Shown one piece after another: positions 1 to 9,567 of a stretch of DNA of 64,000 bases. The DNA is from JAEULH01 sp963805915 (lineage in GTDB: Bacteria; Pseudomonadota; Alphaproteobacteria; Rhodospirillales; Defluviicoccaceae): contig CAWDWD010000007.1 in assembly GCA_963805915.1 (NCBI GenBank), positions 372,001-436,000 of the forward strand, read 5' to 3'. Below the pieces are notes generated by a model. It was not told where the DNA came from. It saw only the letters and a program-made list of their open reading frames with translations, and did not search any database. Each line of letters opens with the position of its first letter. Position 1 is the stretch's first letter. The position numbers were made by a program, and so were the translations under genes.

Positions 1-138
1 GAACACGACGAGGGCGGCGAGAACGAACCCCAAACGCTTCAGCGCCCGCAGCAGAGTGCGCGTATCCACACTGACGTACCACCTGGACACCATCAGAAAC
101 GCGGTAAGGACGCCGAACCCCAGGAGCAGATACCCCAC
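1..138 (-). CDS. N-terminus of a membrane protein (partial, runs off the window)
   Basis: From a GTG at 138 the minus strand reads 46 codons to the edge of the window without a stop. The peptide starts MGYLLLGFGVLTAFLMVSRW and has a second hydrophobic run ending in VLAALVVF, so there are two probable membrane segments with a basic stretch between them. The GTG lies just after the stop of the VWA-like gene, so the two are probably one transcription unit. Short leaders of this kind start the membrane-anchored DnaJ-domain proteins of Rhodospirillales. The J domain itself would be outside the window, so that assignment is a guess. Confidence 0.45.
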   Translation of the reverse strand, partial: MGYLLLGFGVLTAFLMVSRWYVSVDTRTLLRALKRLGFVLAALVVF

Positions 139-139
139 G

Positions 140-853
140 TCACCGCCCCTTCAACTGATGCGCGATCTGTTTGACCTCGCCGCCGCGCCGCGCGGCAATG
201 CTCTCAAGCGCGCCCGCGCCGCCGGCCGCGAATACGGCGACGGCGCTGAGCAGATCCCTGAGCACGTGCGGGCTGTTCGGGTCGAACCGCAACGCGGCGC
301 CGCCGGTGAGCCGGGCGATTTCCTTGAATGCGAACGCCGCGCGCTCATTGTGGCCCTCGTGAAACAGGAATGCCGGAACGCCGAGCAGGCCGAGCTGGCC
401 GGCGGCCTCGGCCAGGCCGTCGATGTCCTCTTCGACGCAGTCGCCGACAAACACCAAGGCCGCGACCTTCCGCCGCCTCGTTTCGTTGATCGCGTGGTGC
501 AGGACCTTGGCGATCTGGGTCCGCCCGGCGCGGCAGCTCACCGATGTCATCAGGTGGAGAAGATCCGCCGACTTATCGACCCAGCGGCTAACCCTGAACT
601 CGTTGAAGCCGCGGTAAAAGCACAGCTGGATCTCGAGACCGCCGATCGCCGCCGTTTCGACGAACATCTCGCCCTGAATCCGGGCGGCGCGATCCCACGT
701 CGGCTGGCGGCTCGCGGTTGCGTCCATGGCAAACATCAACCGCCCGGTGGCGCCGTCCGACTTGCCCGCCGGCAGCTTGGCAACGGCGTCCAGAAAGGCG
801 TTAACGTCGCCGGCTTGCGCCGGCCGCGTTGGAACGTTTCGATCGCTGGTCAT
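140..853 (-). CDS. VWA-like domain protein of unknown function
   Basis: A 237-residue soluble protein starting MTSDRNVPTRPAQAGDVNAF. The middle reads LMFAMDATASRQPTWDRA, which fits the first strand and metal-site start (DxT/S-x-S) of a von Willebrand A fold. Later strands (KVAALVFVGDCVEED, GVPAFLFHEG) also fit that fold. No catalytic motif is seen. The ATG at 853 begins where the similarity to the family begins; the open frame continues upstream but that part looks non-coding. It is followed closely by a small membrane protein. Function and partners are unknown. VWA proteins usually mediate metal-dependent protein binding. Confidence 0.7.
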   Translation of the reverse strand: MTSDRNVPTRPAQAGDVNAFLDAVAKLPAGKSDGATGRLMFAMDATASRQPTWDRAARIQGEMFVETAAIGGLEIQLCFYRGFNEFRVSRWVDKSADLLHLMTSVSCRAGRTQIAKVLHHAINETRRRKVAALVFVGDCVEEDIDGLAEAAGQLGLLGVPAFLFHEGHNERAAFAFKEIARLTGGAALRFDPNSPHVLRDLLSAVAVFAAGGAGALESIAARRGGEVKQIAHQLKGR

Positions 854-997
854 CGTCTCGTTGTAGTTTACTGGGCGCGTTACTCGTATTGAGATAAGAG
901 CGGTCGTGCGGTTATCCAGCCGCTCACAGTAATCGATCCGGTGATCGATCTGGTGAGCGAGGCTGGATCTCCGCTTGGAAGGCGTGAGGCAGCGATT

Positions 998-2203
998 GTG
1001 ACGCAGGCGGCACAGCCAACGGACAACCCAACAGTGGGCGTGGCGGAATGCGTCGAATGCATTGTTATCGGCGCCGGCGTCGTCGGCCTTGCGGTGGCGC
1101 GCCATCTTGCGCGAGGCGGACTGGAGGTTGTCATCGTCGAGGCGGCCGAAACCATCGGCTCCGGGATCAGTTCGCGCAATTCCGAGGTGATCCACGCCGG
1201 GATCTACTACCCCGCCGGCAGCCTCAAGGCACAGCTGTGTCGGTCCGGCCGAGACCTGCTCTACGCCTACATCGAAGAACATAGCGTCGCGTTCGAGCGC
1301 TGCGGCAAGTTGATCGTCGCCGCCGAGGAGGGCGAACTCGCCGTGCTACGGACCATCGAGGCCAGAGCCCGCGCCAACGGCGTCGACGATATCCGCTTTC
1401 TTGACGCGGCGGCGGCACGGCGGCTGGAGCCGGAGATGAGCTGCGTCGGCGCGCTGCTCTCGCCTTCCACCGGCATTCTCGACAGCCACGGCTTTATGCT
1501 GAGCCTGAGGGGCGAGGCCGAGGACAGCGGCGCCGTTCTTGCCTTGGCCAGCCCCATTCTCGGTGGCGAGGTAAGTGAGAACGCCCTCACCTTCAGGGTC
1601 GGCGGTGCGGAGCCGGTGGAGCTGTCCTGCACGCTCGCGGTGAACGCCGCGGGGCTTGGCGCTCAGGCGGTCGCGGCGGCGATCCAAGGCTTTCCCGCGC
1701 GCCACGTCCCGCCCCGCTACTACGCCAAGGGCAGCTATTTTTCGCTCGCCCAGCGCGCGCCGTTCTCGGCCCTGGTCTATCCCCTGCCCGACGCCGCGGG
1801 CCTGGGCGTCCATTACACCCGCGATCTGGCCGGCGCCGGACGCTTTGGCCCGGACGTGGAATGGGTCGATCGGCCGGGCTACGACGTCGACCCAAGCCGG
1901 GCCGCGGGTTTCTATACCGCCATTCGCCGCTACTGGCCGGGACTGCGCGACGGCTCGCTCCGGCCGGACTATGCCGGGATCCGGCCCAAGATCCAGGCGC
2001 CGGGACAACCGGCAGCGGATTTCATGATCCAGGGTCCGGAAACCCATGGCATCCCAGGACTGGTCAACCTGTTCGGCATCGAATCACCGGGCCTGACGGC
2101 GTCGCTCGCCATCGCCGAGACGGTGGCGGCCCGGCTTGGGATCAGTCGTCTTGGCGGCAGGTCTTGCGAAATTAGCCTTCTGCGATCCGCGCCAGATCCG
2201 TAA
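998..2203 (+). CDS. FAD-dependent oxidoreductase, L-2-hydroxyglutarate oxidase-like
   Basis: A flavoprotein of the D-amino-acid oxidase/glycerol-3-phosphate dehydrogenase (DAO) superfamily. The dinucleotide-binding motif VIGAGVVGLAVARHL follows about 13 residues in. SRNSEVIHAGIYYPAGSLKA is the conserved block seen in L-2-hydroxyglutarate dehydrogenase/oxidase (LhgO) proteins. The C-terminal end carries the second FAD contact region (IPGLVNLFGIESPGLTAS). The likely reaction is flavin-linked oxidation of a 2-hydroxy acid, but the exact substrate cannot be read from sequence. I chose the GTG at 998 because it is preceded by a purine-rich stretch and gives a normal short lead to the Rossmann motif. 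A GTG at 941 is an in-frame alternative. The gene converges on mfd and overlaps its end by about 30 bases. Confidence 0.8.
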   Translation: MTQAAQPTDNPTVGVAECVECIVIGAGVVGLAVARHLARGGLEVVIVEAAETIGSGISSRNSEVIHAGIYYPAGSLKAQLCRSGRDLLYAYIEEHSVAFERCGKLIVAAEEGELAVLRTIEARARANGVDDIRFLDAAAARRLEPEMSCVGALLSPSTGILDSHGFMLSLRGEAEDSGAVLALASPILGGEVSENALTFRVGGAEPVELSCTLAVNAAGLGAQAVAAAIQGFPARHVPPRYYAKGSYFSLAQRAPFSALVYPLPDAAGLGVHYTRDLAGAGRFGPDVEWVDRPGYDVDPSRAAGFYTAIRRYWPGLRDGSLRPDYAGIRPKIQAPGQPAADFMIQGPETHGIPGLVNLFGIESPGLTASLAIAETVAARLGISRLGGRSCEISLLRSAPDP

Positions 2204-5200
2204 GCAGCCGCCGCACCCCCACCAGCCGGTCGAGCGGAAGCTCCCATGATCGGCGCAGGACCAGGCGGTGGTCGGGCCGAAGCTTCATCGTTCCGGCCTG
2301 CTGGCTGATCAGGCTGACCAGTCCGCCAAGATTGGCGAAATCGTTTTCGCGAAACGCCACCGTCGCGCCCTTCGGCCCCGCCTCGACCCGTTCTACGCCG
2401 GCGCGGCGGCACAGCTGCTTCAGCGCAACGACCCGCAGCAGATTATCGACCTCCTCCGGCAAGGTGCCGAAGCGATCGACGAGTTCGGCTGCGAAGGCAT
2501 CCAAGTCTTGTTCATCGCGCAGGTCGGCGAGGCGCCTGTAGAGGCCGAGGCGAAGGCCAAGCTGGGGAACGTAGGTCTCGGGGATGAGGACCCCCAGACC
2601 TAGGGAGATCTGTGGGCTCCACTCATCGGCCGGTAGCGCTAGATCGCCGCCACGGGCCTCAGCCACGGCGTCCTCGAGCATCTGCTGATAGAGCTCTATG
2701 CCCACCTCGCGGATGTGCCCCGATTGCTCGTCGCCGAGTAGGTTGCCGGCGCCGCGAATGTCGAGATCATGACTGGCGAGCGCGAAACCGGCGCCGAGCG
2801 AATCGAGCGCCTGCATCACCTGAAGGCGCTTCTCGGCGCTCTTCGTCACCTTGCGGCGAACCGGCAGGGTCAGATAGGCGTAGGCCCTGGATTTGCCGCG
2901 GCCGACCCGGCCGCGCAGCTGGTAAAGCTGAGCCAGGCCGAACATGTCGGCGCGATGGATCATGATCGTGTTGACCGCCGGCAGGTCGAGCCCCGATTCA
3001 ATGATGTTGGTCGACAGCAGCACATTGAACTTCCGCTCGTAGAATGCGCCGATGGCCTGCTCCAGGTCGCGTGCCGCCATTCTCCCGTGCACCATGACGA
3101 CCGAGACTTCGGGCACCAGTTTCGCGAGCTGCTTGCCGACCTCATCGAGGTCCTCGATGCGCGGACAGACGTAGAACGTCTGGCCGCCGCGATAATGCTC
3201 GCGGAGGATGGCCTCGCGAATGACCACCGGGTCGTGTTCCATGACGAACGTGCGTACCGCCAACCGGTCCACCGGCGGGGTCGCGATGAGACTGAGCTCG
3301 CGCACCCCGCTCAGGGCCATCTGCAGGGTTCGCGGGATCGGCGTCGCGGTCAGGGTCAGGACATGGACGTCGGCCTTCAACGCCTTCAGCCGCTCCTTGT
3401 GGGCGACGCCGAAGTGCTGCTCTTCATCAACGACGAGCAGGCCGAGATCACGAAAACGCACATCCTTGGCGAGAAGGGCGTGGGTTCCGACAACGATATC
3501 GACGGTACCGTCGGCGAGGCCCGTCTTTACGCTCCTGATGTCTTTGGCGCCGACGAGCCGCGAGACTTCCGCGATCCGCACCGGATAGCCGCGAAAGCGC
3601 TCGCCAAAGGTCAGAAAGTGCTGACGGCAAAGAAGCGTCGTGGGGACCACAATCGCTACCTGGCGACCCTCCATGGCGACGATGAACGCGGCACGCAGCG
3701 CGACCTCGGTCTTGCCGAAGCCGACGTCGCCGCAGATCAAGCGGTCGGCCGGCCGGCCGGCCGCGAGATCGGCGAGGACATCGTCGATGGCGCGCGCCTG
3801 ATCGTCGGTCTCGGCATAGGGAAAGCGCGCGCAGAACTCGTCGAACAGGCCTTCGGGCGCGGGTGCCGGCGGAGCCGAGTGAAGGCTGCGCGCGGCGGCC
3901 ACCTTGATCAGCTCGTCGGCCATCTCGCGAATGCGGGCCTTGAGCCGGGCCTTACGCCCCTGCCAGGCCGCGCCGCCAAGCCGATCGAGCGTGACCGCCT
4001 CGGCGTCGGAGCCGTAACGGCTAATCAGATCGATGTTTTCCACCGGCAGGAACAGGCGGTCGTCCCCGGCGTACACCAGCCGCAGGCAATCGTGCGGCGC
4101 GCCGCCGACCTGGATCGTCTCCAGCCCTTCGTAGCGGCCGATCCCGTGGTTGACGTGAACGACCAGGTCTTGCGGGTTGAGCGAGGAAGCCTCGGTCAGG
4201 AAGTTGTCCGGCCGGATCCGCCGCGCGCCGCGCCGCGCGATCCGCTCGCCAAGGATGTCGGTCTCTGCGATCACCGCCAACTTCGGCGTGGTAAAGCCGC
4301 GCTCAAGGCCGAGGACGATCGCGCCCACCGCCTTACGAGCCAGGACCTTGACCCGCGCCCAGGCCTCGACCTTCTCGAGCCGGCCGGCGTTGTGATCGGC
4401 GAACACCGAGGCCAGCCGGTCGCGCGAGCCGGTAGTGACGGCGGCGACCAGCACGCGGCGGCCACTGCGCTGGTGCATCGCGATGCGCTCGGCGACCAGG
4501 TCGAAAACGTTGACGTCGGGCCGCTGACGGGCCTCGGCGAAGTCGAGCGCCGGCCGCCCCCCGGAATCGAAAATCTCCGTCATCTCGGGTGGCGGCGCGA
4601 ACGGTGAAAGCTGGGCGACGCCGACCAGGCCGGCGCGCAGATCCCATTCGGCCTTGGTCATGAACGCCGCCTCGGGCGGGACCGGGTGATACGGCGCGGC
4701 CGTAGCTCCAAAGCGGCCCTGATCGGCCTGCCGGCGCGCCTCGTAATAGTCCGCGATCAGGTCAATGCGCGCGTCGCGGGCCTCGTCGACCTGCGGGTCC
4801 ATGACCACCGCCGCGCCGGGAAGGTAATCGAACAGCGTTTCCAGGCGGTCGTGGAATAGCGCCAGCCAATGCTCCATTCCGGCGTGCCTGCGCCCGGCGC
4901 TGACCGCGGCGTAAAGCGGATCGTCGCTATCGACCGGTCCGGCCAGCGCTCGGTACGCCGAGCGAAACCGCTCGATCGCGGCATCGTCGAGGATGACTTC
5001 ACTGACCGGCTCGAGCCGCGCCATCTCGATTCGCCCGGTGGTCCGCTGGCTGACGGAATTGAAGGTGCGGATGGACTCCAGCTCGTCGCCAAAAAAGTCG
5101 AAGCGCAATGGCTCGGCGCGGCCCGGCGGAAAGATATCGACGATGCCGCCGCGCGCGGCGAATTCTCCGGGCATGGTGACGGTTTCGTCGCGGACGTAGC

Positions 5201-5651
5201 CGGTGCGGATAAGAAAGGCTGCAAGGGCTTCGGGCGCGATCCGCTCCCCACGGGTCACCATCAGGGTCGCGGCGGCGAGCGCGTCGCGCGGCGGGACCCG
5301 TTGCAACAGCGCCGAGACCGTGGTTAGGACCACGCGAGGCCGCGCGGGCGCGGGTTCGCCCAGTAGCTGGACGAGGGCGTCCAGCCGGCGGCTGACCAGC
5401 TCAGCGTTGGGCGAGACCCGATCGTAGGGCAGGTTGTCCCAGGCGGGAATGCCGAGGCGCTCGATCTGCGGAGCGAAGAAAGCCAGCCCCTCATCCATTT
5501 GCGCCATGCGGAGATCGTCGCGGGCGACAAACAGGAGATCGCGGCCGATGGCCTCGGCCATGGTCGCAACGACGTGCGCGTCATATCCCGCCGGCGCCCC
5601 GGCGACCACGAAGCGGCCCGGCCGGCCCAACCTGTCGACGATGGATTGCAA
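2172..5651 (-). CDS. mfd: Transcription-repair coupling factor Mfd
   Basis: Full-length Mfd (1159 residues). This ATP-driven translocase removes RNA polymerase stalled at DNA lesions and recruits UvrA. Order of domains: UvrB-like N-terminal region; RNA-polymerase interaction domain (CarD-like, around LVVHVNHGIGRYEGLETIQV); SF2 helicase core with Walker A GDVGFGKTEVA and a DEEQ box (VVDEEQHFGVAHKE); conserved TATPIPRTL; and the TRCF C-terminal domain. The start is a TTG at 5651 giving MQSIVDRLGRPG. It lies 4 bases after the sdhE stop, so the two are one operon and translation is probably coupled. The end overlaps the convergent FAD oxidoreductase gene. Confidence 0.97.
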   Translation of the reverse strand: MQSIVDRLGRPGRFVVAGAPAGYDAHVVATMAEAIGRDLLFVARDDLRMAQMDEGLAFFAPQIERLGIPAWDNLPYDRVSPNAELVSRRLDALVQLLGEPAPARPRVVLTTVSALLQRVPPRDALAAATLMVTRGERIAPEALAAFLIRTGYVRDETVTMPGEFAARGGIVDIFPPGRAEPLRFDFFGDELESIRTFNSVSQRTTGRIEMARLEPVSEVILDDAAIERFRSAYRALAGPVDSDDPLYAAVSAGRRHAGMEHWLALFHDRLETLFDYLPGAAVVMDPQVDEARDARIDLIADYYEARRQADQGRFGATAAPYHPVPPEAAFMTKAEWDLRAGLVGVAQLSPFAPPPEMTEIFDSGGRPALDFAEARQRPDVNVFDLVAERIAMHQRSGRRVLVAAVTTGSRDRLASVFADHNAGRLEKVEAWARVKVLARKAVGAIVLGLERGFTTPKLAVIAETDILGERIARRGARRIRPDNFLTEASSLNPQDLVVHVNHGIGRYEGLETIQVGGAPHDCLRLVYAGDDRLFLPVENIDLISRYGSDAEAVTLDRLGGAAWQGRKARLKARIREMADELIKVAAARSLHSAPPAPAPEGLFDEFCARFPYAETDDQARAIDDVLADLAAGRPADRLICGDVGFGKTEVALRAAFIVAMEGRQVAIVVPTTLLCRQHFLTFGERFRGYPVRIAEVSRLVGAKDIRSVKTGLADGTVDIVVGTHALLAKDVRFRDLGLLVVDEEQHFGVAHKERLKALKADVHVLTLTATPIPRTLQMALSGVRELSLIATPPVDRLAVRTFVMEHDPVVIREAILREHYRGGQTFYVCPRIEDLDEVGKQLAKLVPEVSVVMVHGRMAARDLEQAIGAFYERKFNVLLSTNIIESGLDLPAVNTIMIHRADMFGLAQLYQLRGRVGRGKSRAYAYLTLPVRRKVTKSAEKRLQVMQALDSLGAGFALASHDLDIRGAGNLLGDEQSGHIREVGIELYQQMLEDAVAEARGGDLALPADEWSPQISLGLGVLIPETYVPQLGLRLGLYRRLADLRDEQDLDAFAAELVDRFGTLPEEVDNLLRVVALKQLCRRAGVERVEAGPKGATVAFRENDFANLGGLVSLISQQAGTMKLRPDHRLVLRRSWELPLDRLVGVRRLLTDLARIAEG

Positions 5652-5655
5652 TGAT

Positions 5656-5946
5656 CTAGACGGTGTTCTTGAAGTCGATGAGGCGGTGCATCAGGGGATG
5701 ATCGAGGTGCGGTGGAATCGGCTCCTTGCCGAGCATCCAGTTGTAGAGGTCGATATCATTGTTATCGAGCAGCAGCTTTTCCAGCCAAGCGACATCGGCG
5801 TTAGTCAGGGTCTCGATATTGCGGTCGGCGAAGCCGCCGATCAGCACATCGTTTTCCTTCATGCCGGTGTGATGAGCACGGAACAAGAGCCGCTTGCGGA
5901 GGGCGTCCAGGGGGGCATCTGGTGGGGCGTCCATTGACTCTGGCAT
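5656..5946 (-). CDS. sdhE: Succinate dehydrogenase assembly factor SdhE (DUF339)
   Basis: A 96-residue protein with the SdhE/Sdh5 fold. SdhE binds the flavoprotein SdhA and promotes covalent attachment of FAD in the cytoplasm. The family core is clear: LRKRLLFRAHHTGMKENDVL, then a five-helix bundle ending in the conserved LYNWMLGKEPIPPHLDHP. The usual RGxxE motif is represented by HHTGMKE, so the Arg is not conserved here. It is the first gene of a unit with mfd (4 bases apart) and is divergent from recG, with about 70 bases between them for both promoters. Confidence 0.93.
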   Translation of the reverse strand: MPESMDAPPDAPLDALRKRLLFRAHHTGMKENDVLIGGFADRNIETLTNADVAWLEKLLLDNNDIDLYNWMLGKEPIPPHLDHPLMHRLIDFKNTV

Positions 5947-6017
5947 TGGTTCTGATCTCCTCCGCGGCCTAGGATATAAGCCTCCGCCGCAGTCCTGTCA
6001 GCCGTTCAGTTGGGCCC

Positions 6018-8099
6018 ATGCGTCCCGAAATCCTGTATCCGCTCTTCGCGCCGGTGACGGCTTTGCCCGGCGTCGGCGCCAAGCTCGCCGAAGCGCTCGA
6101 TCGCCTGACCGGCGCGCGCGTAATCGATCTCCTCTGGCACCCGCCGAACGCGGTCGTCGACCGCCGGCCGACCGCAAGCATTGCCTCCGCTCGGCCCGGC
6201 GCGGTGGCGACGCTGGTGATCCGTGTCGACCGCCATCGGCCGCCGGCGACCCCTCGCCAGCCGTACCGGATCCACTGCTCGGATGCGCGCGGCGCGCTGG
6301 AGCTCATTTTTTTCCACGCCCGCGAGGACTATCTCGGCCGAATTCTGCCCATCGGCGCGACTCGGATCGTGAGCGGCCTCATCGAGGCCGCCTACGACGG
6401 CCTGCAAATGATCCACCCCGACTACATCATCGAGAAAAGCGAGCGCGACCGGCTGCCAGCCTTCGAGCCGGTCTATCCCTTGACGGCGGGATTGACCAAC
6501 CGAGCGCTCGCGAAGTTGATCGCGGCGTCGCTGGCTCGGCTGCCCGCGCTTGCCGAATGGCATGATCGCGCGTTGATCGAGCGGCGCGGCTGGCCGTCTT
6601 TCGCCGCCGCCCTGGACCAGCTCCACCATCCGGCCTCCGCGGCGGCGGTGGCGGCGGACTCGCCCGCGCGGGCCCGGCTCGCTTACGATGAACTGCTCGC
6701 CAACCAGCTCGCGCTCGCACTCATTCGCGGCCATGCGCGGCGCCCCGGTGGGCGGTCGATCCGCGCCGAAGGCCGGCTGGCCGGCGCCGCGCTGGGCACC
6801 ATGGGATTTTGCCTGACCGCCAGCCAGGAGCGCGCGATCGGCGAGATCGCCGCCGACATGGCCGCACCGGCGCGAATGCTGCGGCTGCTCCAGGGCGATG
6901 TCGGCAGCGGCAAGACCGCCGTCGCCTTCGTCGCCATGCTCAACGCAGTGGAAAGCGGCGCTCAGGCCGCGCTAATGGCGCCGACCGAGGTCCTCGCCCG
7001 GCAACATTTCCAGACCATCGCGCCACTGGCCGCGGCCGCCGGAGTCGAGGCCGCGCTGCTGAGCGGGCGCGAGAAGGGCGCCGGGCGCCGCGCCGTGCTC
7101 GCCGGGCTCGCGTCCGGCGCACTGCCCATTGCCATCGGCACCCACGCGTTGTTCCAGCAGGCCATCGTTTTCAAGGATCTGGCGCTCGCGGTGATTGACG
7201 AACAGCACCGCTTCGGGGTCCACCAGCGGCTCGATCTGGCCGGCAAGGGTGCCGCGACCGACGTACTGGTGATGACCGCAACGCCCATCCCGCGTACCCT
7301 GATGCTCACAGCCTACGGCGACATGGATGCCTCAAGCCTGACCGAGAAGCCGCCCGGCCGGTTCCCGATCGATACCCGGGTCATTCCGGTCGAGCGCCTG
7401 GATGAGGTTGTCGCAGCCCTCGGCCGGCGTCTGGCCGAGGGAGCCAAGGCTTTCTGGGTCTGTCCTCTGGTCGAAGAATCGGAGGTTCTCGATGTCGCCG
7501 CCGCCGAGGAGCGCTACCGCGCGCTGCGCGCCACGTTCGGCGAAACGATCGGGCTGATCCATGGGCGGATGAAGGGCGAGGACAAGGACGCGGTGATGGA
7601 GCGGTTCGCCTCCGGACCCTTGCAAATTCTTGTTGCAACGACGGTCATCGAGGTTGGCGTCGATGTCGCCGACGCCACGGTCATGGTGATCGAGCATGCC
7701 GAACGGTTCGGTCTCGCTCAGCTCCACCAGTTGCGCGGCCGCGTCGGTCGCGGCGCCCGGCACTCGGTCTGCGTTCTGCTCTACGCTGCGCCGCTGACGG
7801 AGAGCGCCCGCGCGCGGCTTGCGATCATGCGCGAGAGCGAGGACGGCTTTCGCATCGCCGAGGAGGACCTGCGCCTGCGCGGCGCTGGCGAGGTTCTCGG
7901 CACCCGCCAAAGCGGCATGCCAGAGTTTCGCCTCGCCGACCTCGCGGTCCATCGCGACCTGTTGGCCATGGCGCGCGACGACGCCCGGCTGATTCTCGCC
8001 ACCGACCCGATGCTGGAAACCCCGCGCGGCGGGGCCTTGCGCACCCTGCTTTACCTGTTCGAGCGCGATGCGGCGGTCCGTTACCTCCGCTCGGGCTGA
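6018..8099 (+). CDS. recG: ATP-dependent DNA helicase RecG
   Basis: RecG (693 residues) remodels stalled replication forks and Holliday junctions. The N-terminal wedge/OB region starts at ILYPLFAPVTALPGVGAKLA. The SF2 helicase core has Walker A GDVGSGKTAVAF, a DEQH-type box VIDEQHRFGVHQR, TATPIPRTLMLTAYG and the motif VI segment QLRGRVGRGARHSV. The length matches the family. It is transcribed away from sdhE-mfd, so the genome-stability genes mfd and recG share an intergenic region. Confidence 0.97.
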   Translation: MRPEILYPLFAPVTALPGVGAKLAEALDRLTGARVIDLLWHPPNAVVDRRPTASIASARPGAVATLVIRVDRHRPPATPRQPYRIHCSDARGALELIFFHAREDYLGRILPIGATRIVSGLIEAAYDGLQMIHPDYIIEKSERDRLPAFEPVYPLTAGLTNRALAKLIAASLARLPALAEWHDRALIERRGWPSFAAALDQLHHPASAAAVAADSPARARLAYDELLANQLALALIRGHARRPGGRSIRAEGRLAGAALGTMGFCLTASQERAIGEIAADMAAPARMLRLLQGDVGSGKTAVAFVAMLNAVESGAQAALMAPTEVLARQHFQTIAPLAAAAGVEAALLSGREKGAGRRAVLAGLASGALPIAIGTHALFQQAIVFKDLALAVIDEQHRFGVHQRLDLAGKGAATDVLVMTATPIPRTLMLTAYGDMDASSLTEKPPGRFPIDTRVIPVERLDEVVAALGRRLAEGAKAFWVCPLVEESEVLDVAAAEERYRALRATFGETIGLIHGRMKGEDKDAVMERFASGPLQILVATTVIEVGVDVADATVMVIEHAERFGLAQLHQLRGRVGRGARHSVCVLLYAAPLTESARARLAIMRESEDGFRIAEEDLRLRGAGEVLGTRQSGMPEFRLADLAVHRDLLAMARDDARLILATDPMLETPRGGALRTLLYLFERDAAVRYLRSG

Positions 8100-8120
8100 G
8101 AGCCGCGGCGGTAAGCAGTG

Positions 8121-8891
8121 TCAGGAAACGGCTATATCCCGTGGCGGCGCGGCCAGAGCTTCGCTGTCGGCGGACGCCAGAACCACACCCGGCGCCTCCG
8201 ACGCGGACCGGTGGGAGGGCGTAACGATACCGCCGGAAATGACCATTTTCAGCGCTTCCTCGACGCTCATGTCGAGAATAACCAGGTCGCGCCTCGGTAC
8301 GAACAGCAGAAATCCCGAAGTCGGGTTCGGCGTCGTCGGCAGGAAGACGTTGAGGACTTCCTCGTCGGTCAGCTTCTGGACTTCGCCGCGGGTGACGCCG
8401 GTGAGAAAACCGATGCACCAGATGCCGCGCCTGGGATACTCGACCAGGACGGCCTCGCGAAACGCGGTCGACTGGTGCGCGAGCACAGTCTCGATGATCT
8501 GCTTGATGGCGCCGTAGATGCTGCGCAAGACGGGCATCCGGCCGAGCAGGCTTTCGTAGAATCGGACCAGCAACCTGCCGAAAAACCCCGCGCTGAAGGC
8601 GCCGATCAGGGTCAGCGTAACGATGACGATAACCAGACCGAGCCCGGGTATGGCGAATGGCAGGTAGGTTGTCGGGTTGTAGGCTGCCGGGATCAGCGGC
8701 GTGACCTTGGAGTCGACGTAGGTGACAAACAACCACGCGAGGTAGAAGGTGATCGCGATCGGCGCGGTTATGACTATGCCGGCGAACAGGTAGGCGCGCA
8801 GCCGACCGCCGACGCCGATTGGCTTGATCTCCATCGGCTTGCCCGCCGGCGCTTCCTTGCCGCTCGGCGGCATCTCGGTGCTATCCTTCAT
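8121..8891 (-). CDS. DUF502 family inner-membrane protein
   Basis: A 256-residue protein of the DUF502 family. Two membrane helices are visible: residues about 33-55 (AYLFAGIVITAPIAITFYLAW) and about 80-102 (IPGLGLVIVIVTLTLIGAF). The conserved segment GRMPVLRSIYGAIKQIIET follows, then a soluble C-terminal domain with GIWCIGFLTG and the strongly conserved FLPTTPNPTSGFLLFVP. The family is widespread in proteobacteria and has no established function. The gene ends about 20 bases from the convergent recG. Its start faces the NUDIX gene across 75 bases. Confidence 0.9.
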   Translation of the reverse strand: MKDSTEMPPSGKEAPAGKPMEIKPIGVGGRLRAYLFAGIVITAPIAITFYLAWLFVTYVDSKVTPLIPAAYNPTTYLPFAIPGLGLVIVIVTLTLIGAFSAGFFGRLLVRFYESLLGRMPVLRSIYGAIKQIIETVLAHQSTAFREAVLVEYPRRGIWCIGFLTGVTRGEVQKLTDEEVLNVFLPTTPNPTSGFLLFVPRRDLVILDMSVEEALKMVISGGIVTPSHRSASEAPGVVLASADSEALAAPPRDIAVS

Positions 8892-8966
8892 TCCTTAAAA
8901 ATCGGGCAGTTGGCGTCTAATGGCAATGGGTATCATCACATCCGCCTTTTACAGCCGACGGTGGCC

Positions 8967-9440
8967 ATGACTCGCGAGTACCCACCGACGCCTTTGGTCG
9001 GTGTTGCCGCCATCGTCTTCAAGACCGGTCGCGTTCTGCTGGTGCGCCGGGCAAAGGCGCCACGCCGGGGCGAGTGGAGCCTGCCGGGCGGGTTGCAGAA
9101 GCTGGGCGAGACCGTGGCTGAAGCCGCGCGCCGCGAGGTCGCCGAGGAAACCGGCATAAGCATCCGTGTTCTCGGCGTCGCCGAGGTCGTAGATCTGATC
9201 GAGCGCGACACCGCCGAACCCACTCACGAAAGCGCCGGCGCTGTGGGCCGCGTTCGCTACCATTACACTCTTGTCGACCTGGTCGGTTGTTGGCTTGAGG
9301 GTGAGCCGCGCGCCGGCTCGGACGCCGCGGAGGCCATATGGGCGGACCTTGCCAACCTCGACGGCTACCAGCTGTGGTCGGAAACGACCCGGGTCATCAC
9401 CCTCGCCCACGCTAGGTGGCTTGCGGCGGGCGCTCCATGA
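8967..9440 (+). CDS. NUDIX hydrolase
   Basis: A 157-residue NUDIX protein that should hydrolyse a nucleoside-diphosphate-linked substrate using Mg2+. The NUDIX box is complete: GGLQKLGETVAEAARREVAEETGI fits GX5EX7REUXEEXGU (split here only by text length). The strand before it reads RRGEWSLPGG, typical of ADP-ribose pyrophosphatase/MutT-like members. Substrate is not predictable. The ATG at 8967 directly precedes the first beta strand (LVGVAAIVFKTGRVLLVRR). It is divergent from the DUF502 gene. Confidence 0.9.
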   Translation: MTREYPPTPLVGVAAIVFKTGRVLLVRRAKAPRRGEWSLPGGLQKLGETVAEAARREVAEETGISIRVLGVAEVVDLIERDTAEPTHESAGAVGRVRYHYTLVDLVGCWLEGEPRAGSDAAEAIWADLANLDGYQLWSETTRVITLAHARWLAAGAP

Positions 9441-9567
9441 TGGGCGATCTTGGCGCCGCCTTGGGCTTTGCGCCGGGCGGGCGCGCGAGGTACTTTCCCC
9501 GGGTGGCGGCATCGCACTGCGCTTGGCTCGGAATGAACCCGCTGGCACGATCGACTGTCAGAACACG

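Noticed and set aside
2769..4607. Long open frame on the plus strand (612 codons) inside mfd
   Set aside because: It is antisense to a clear, full-length mfd. High GC content keeps antisense frames open. It has no family motif.
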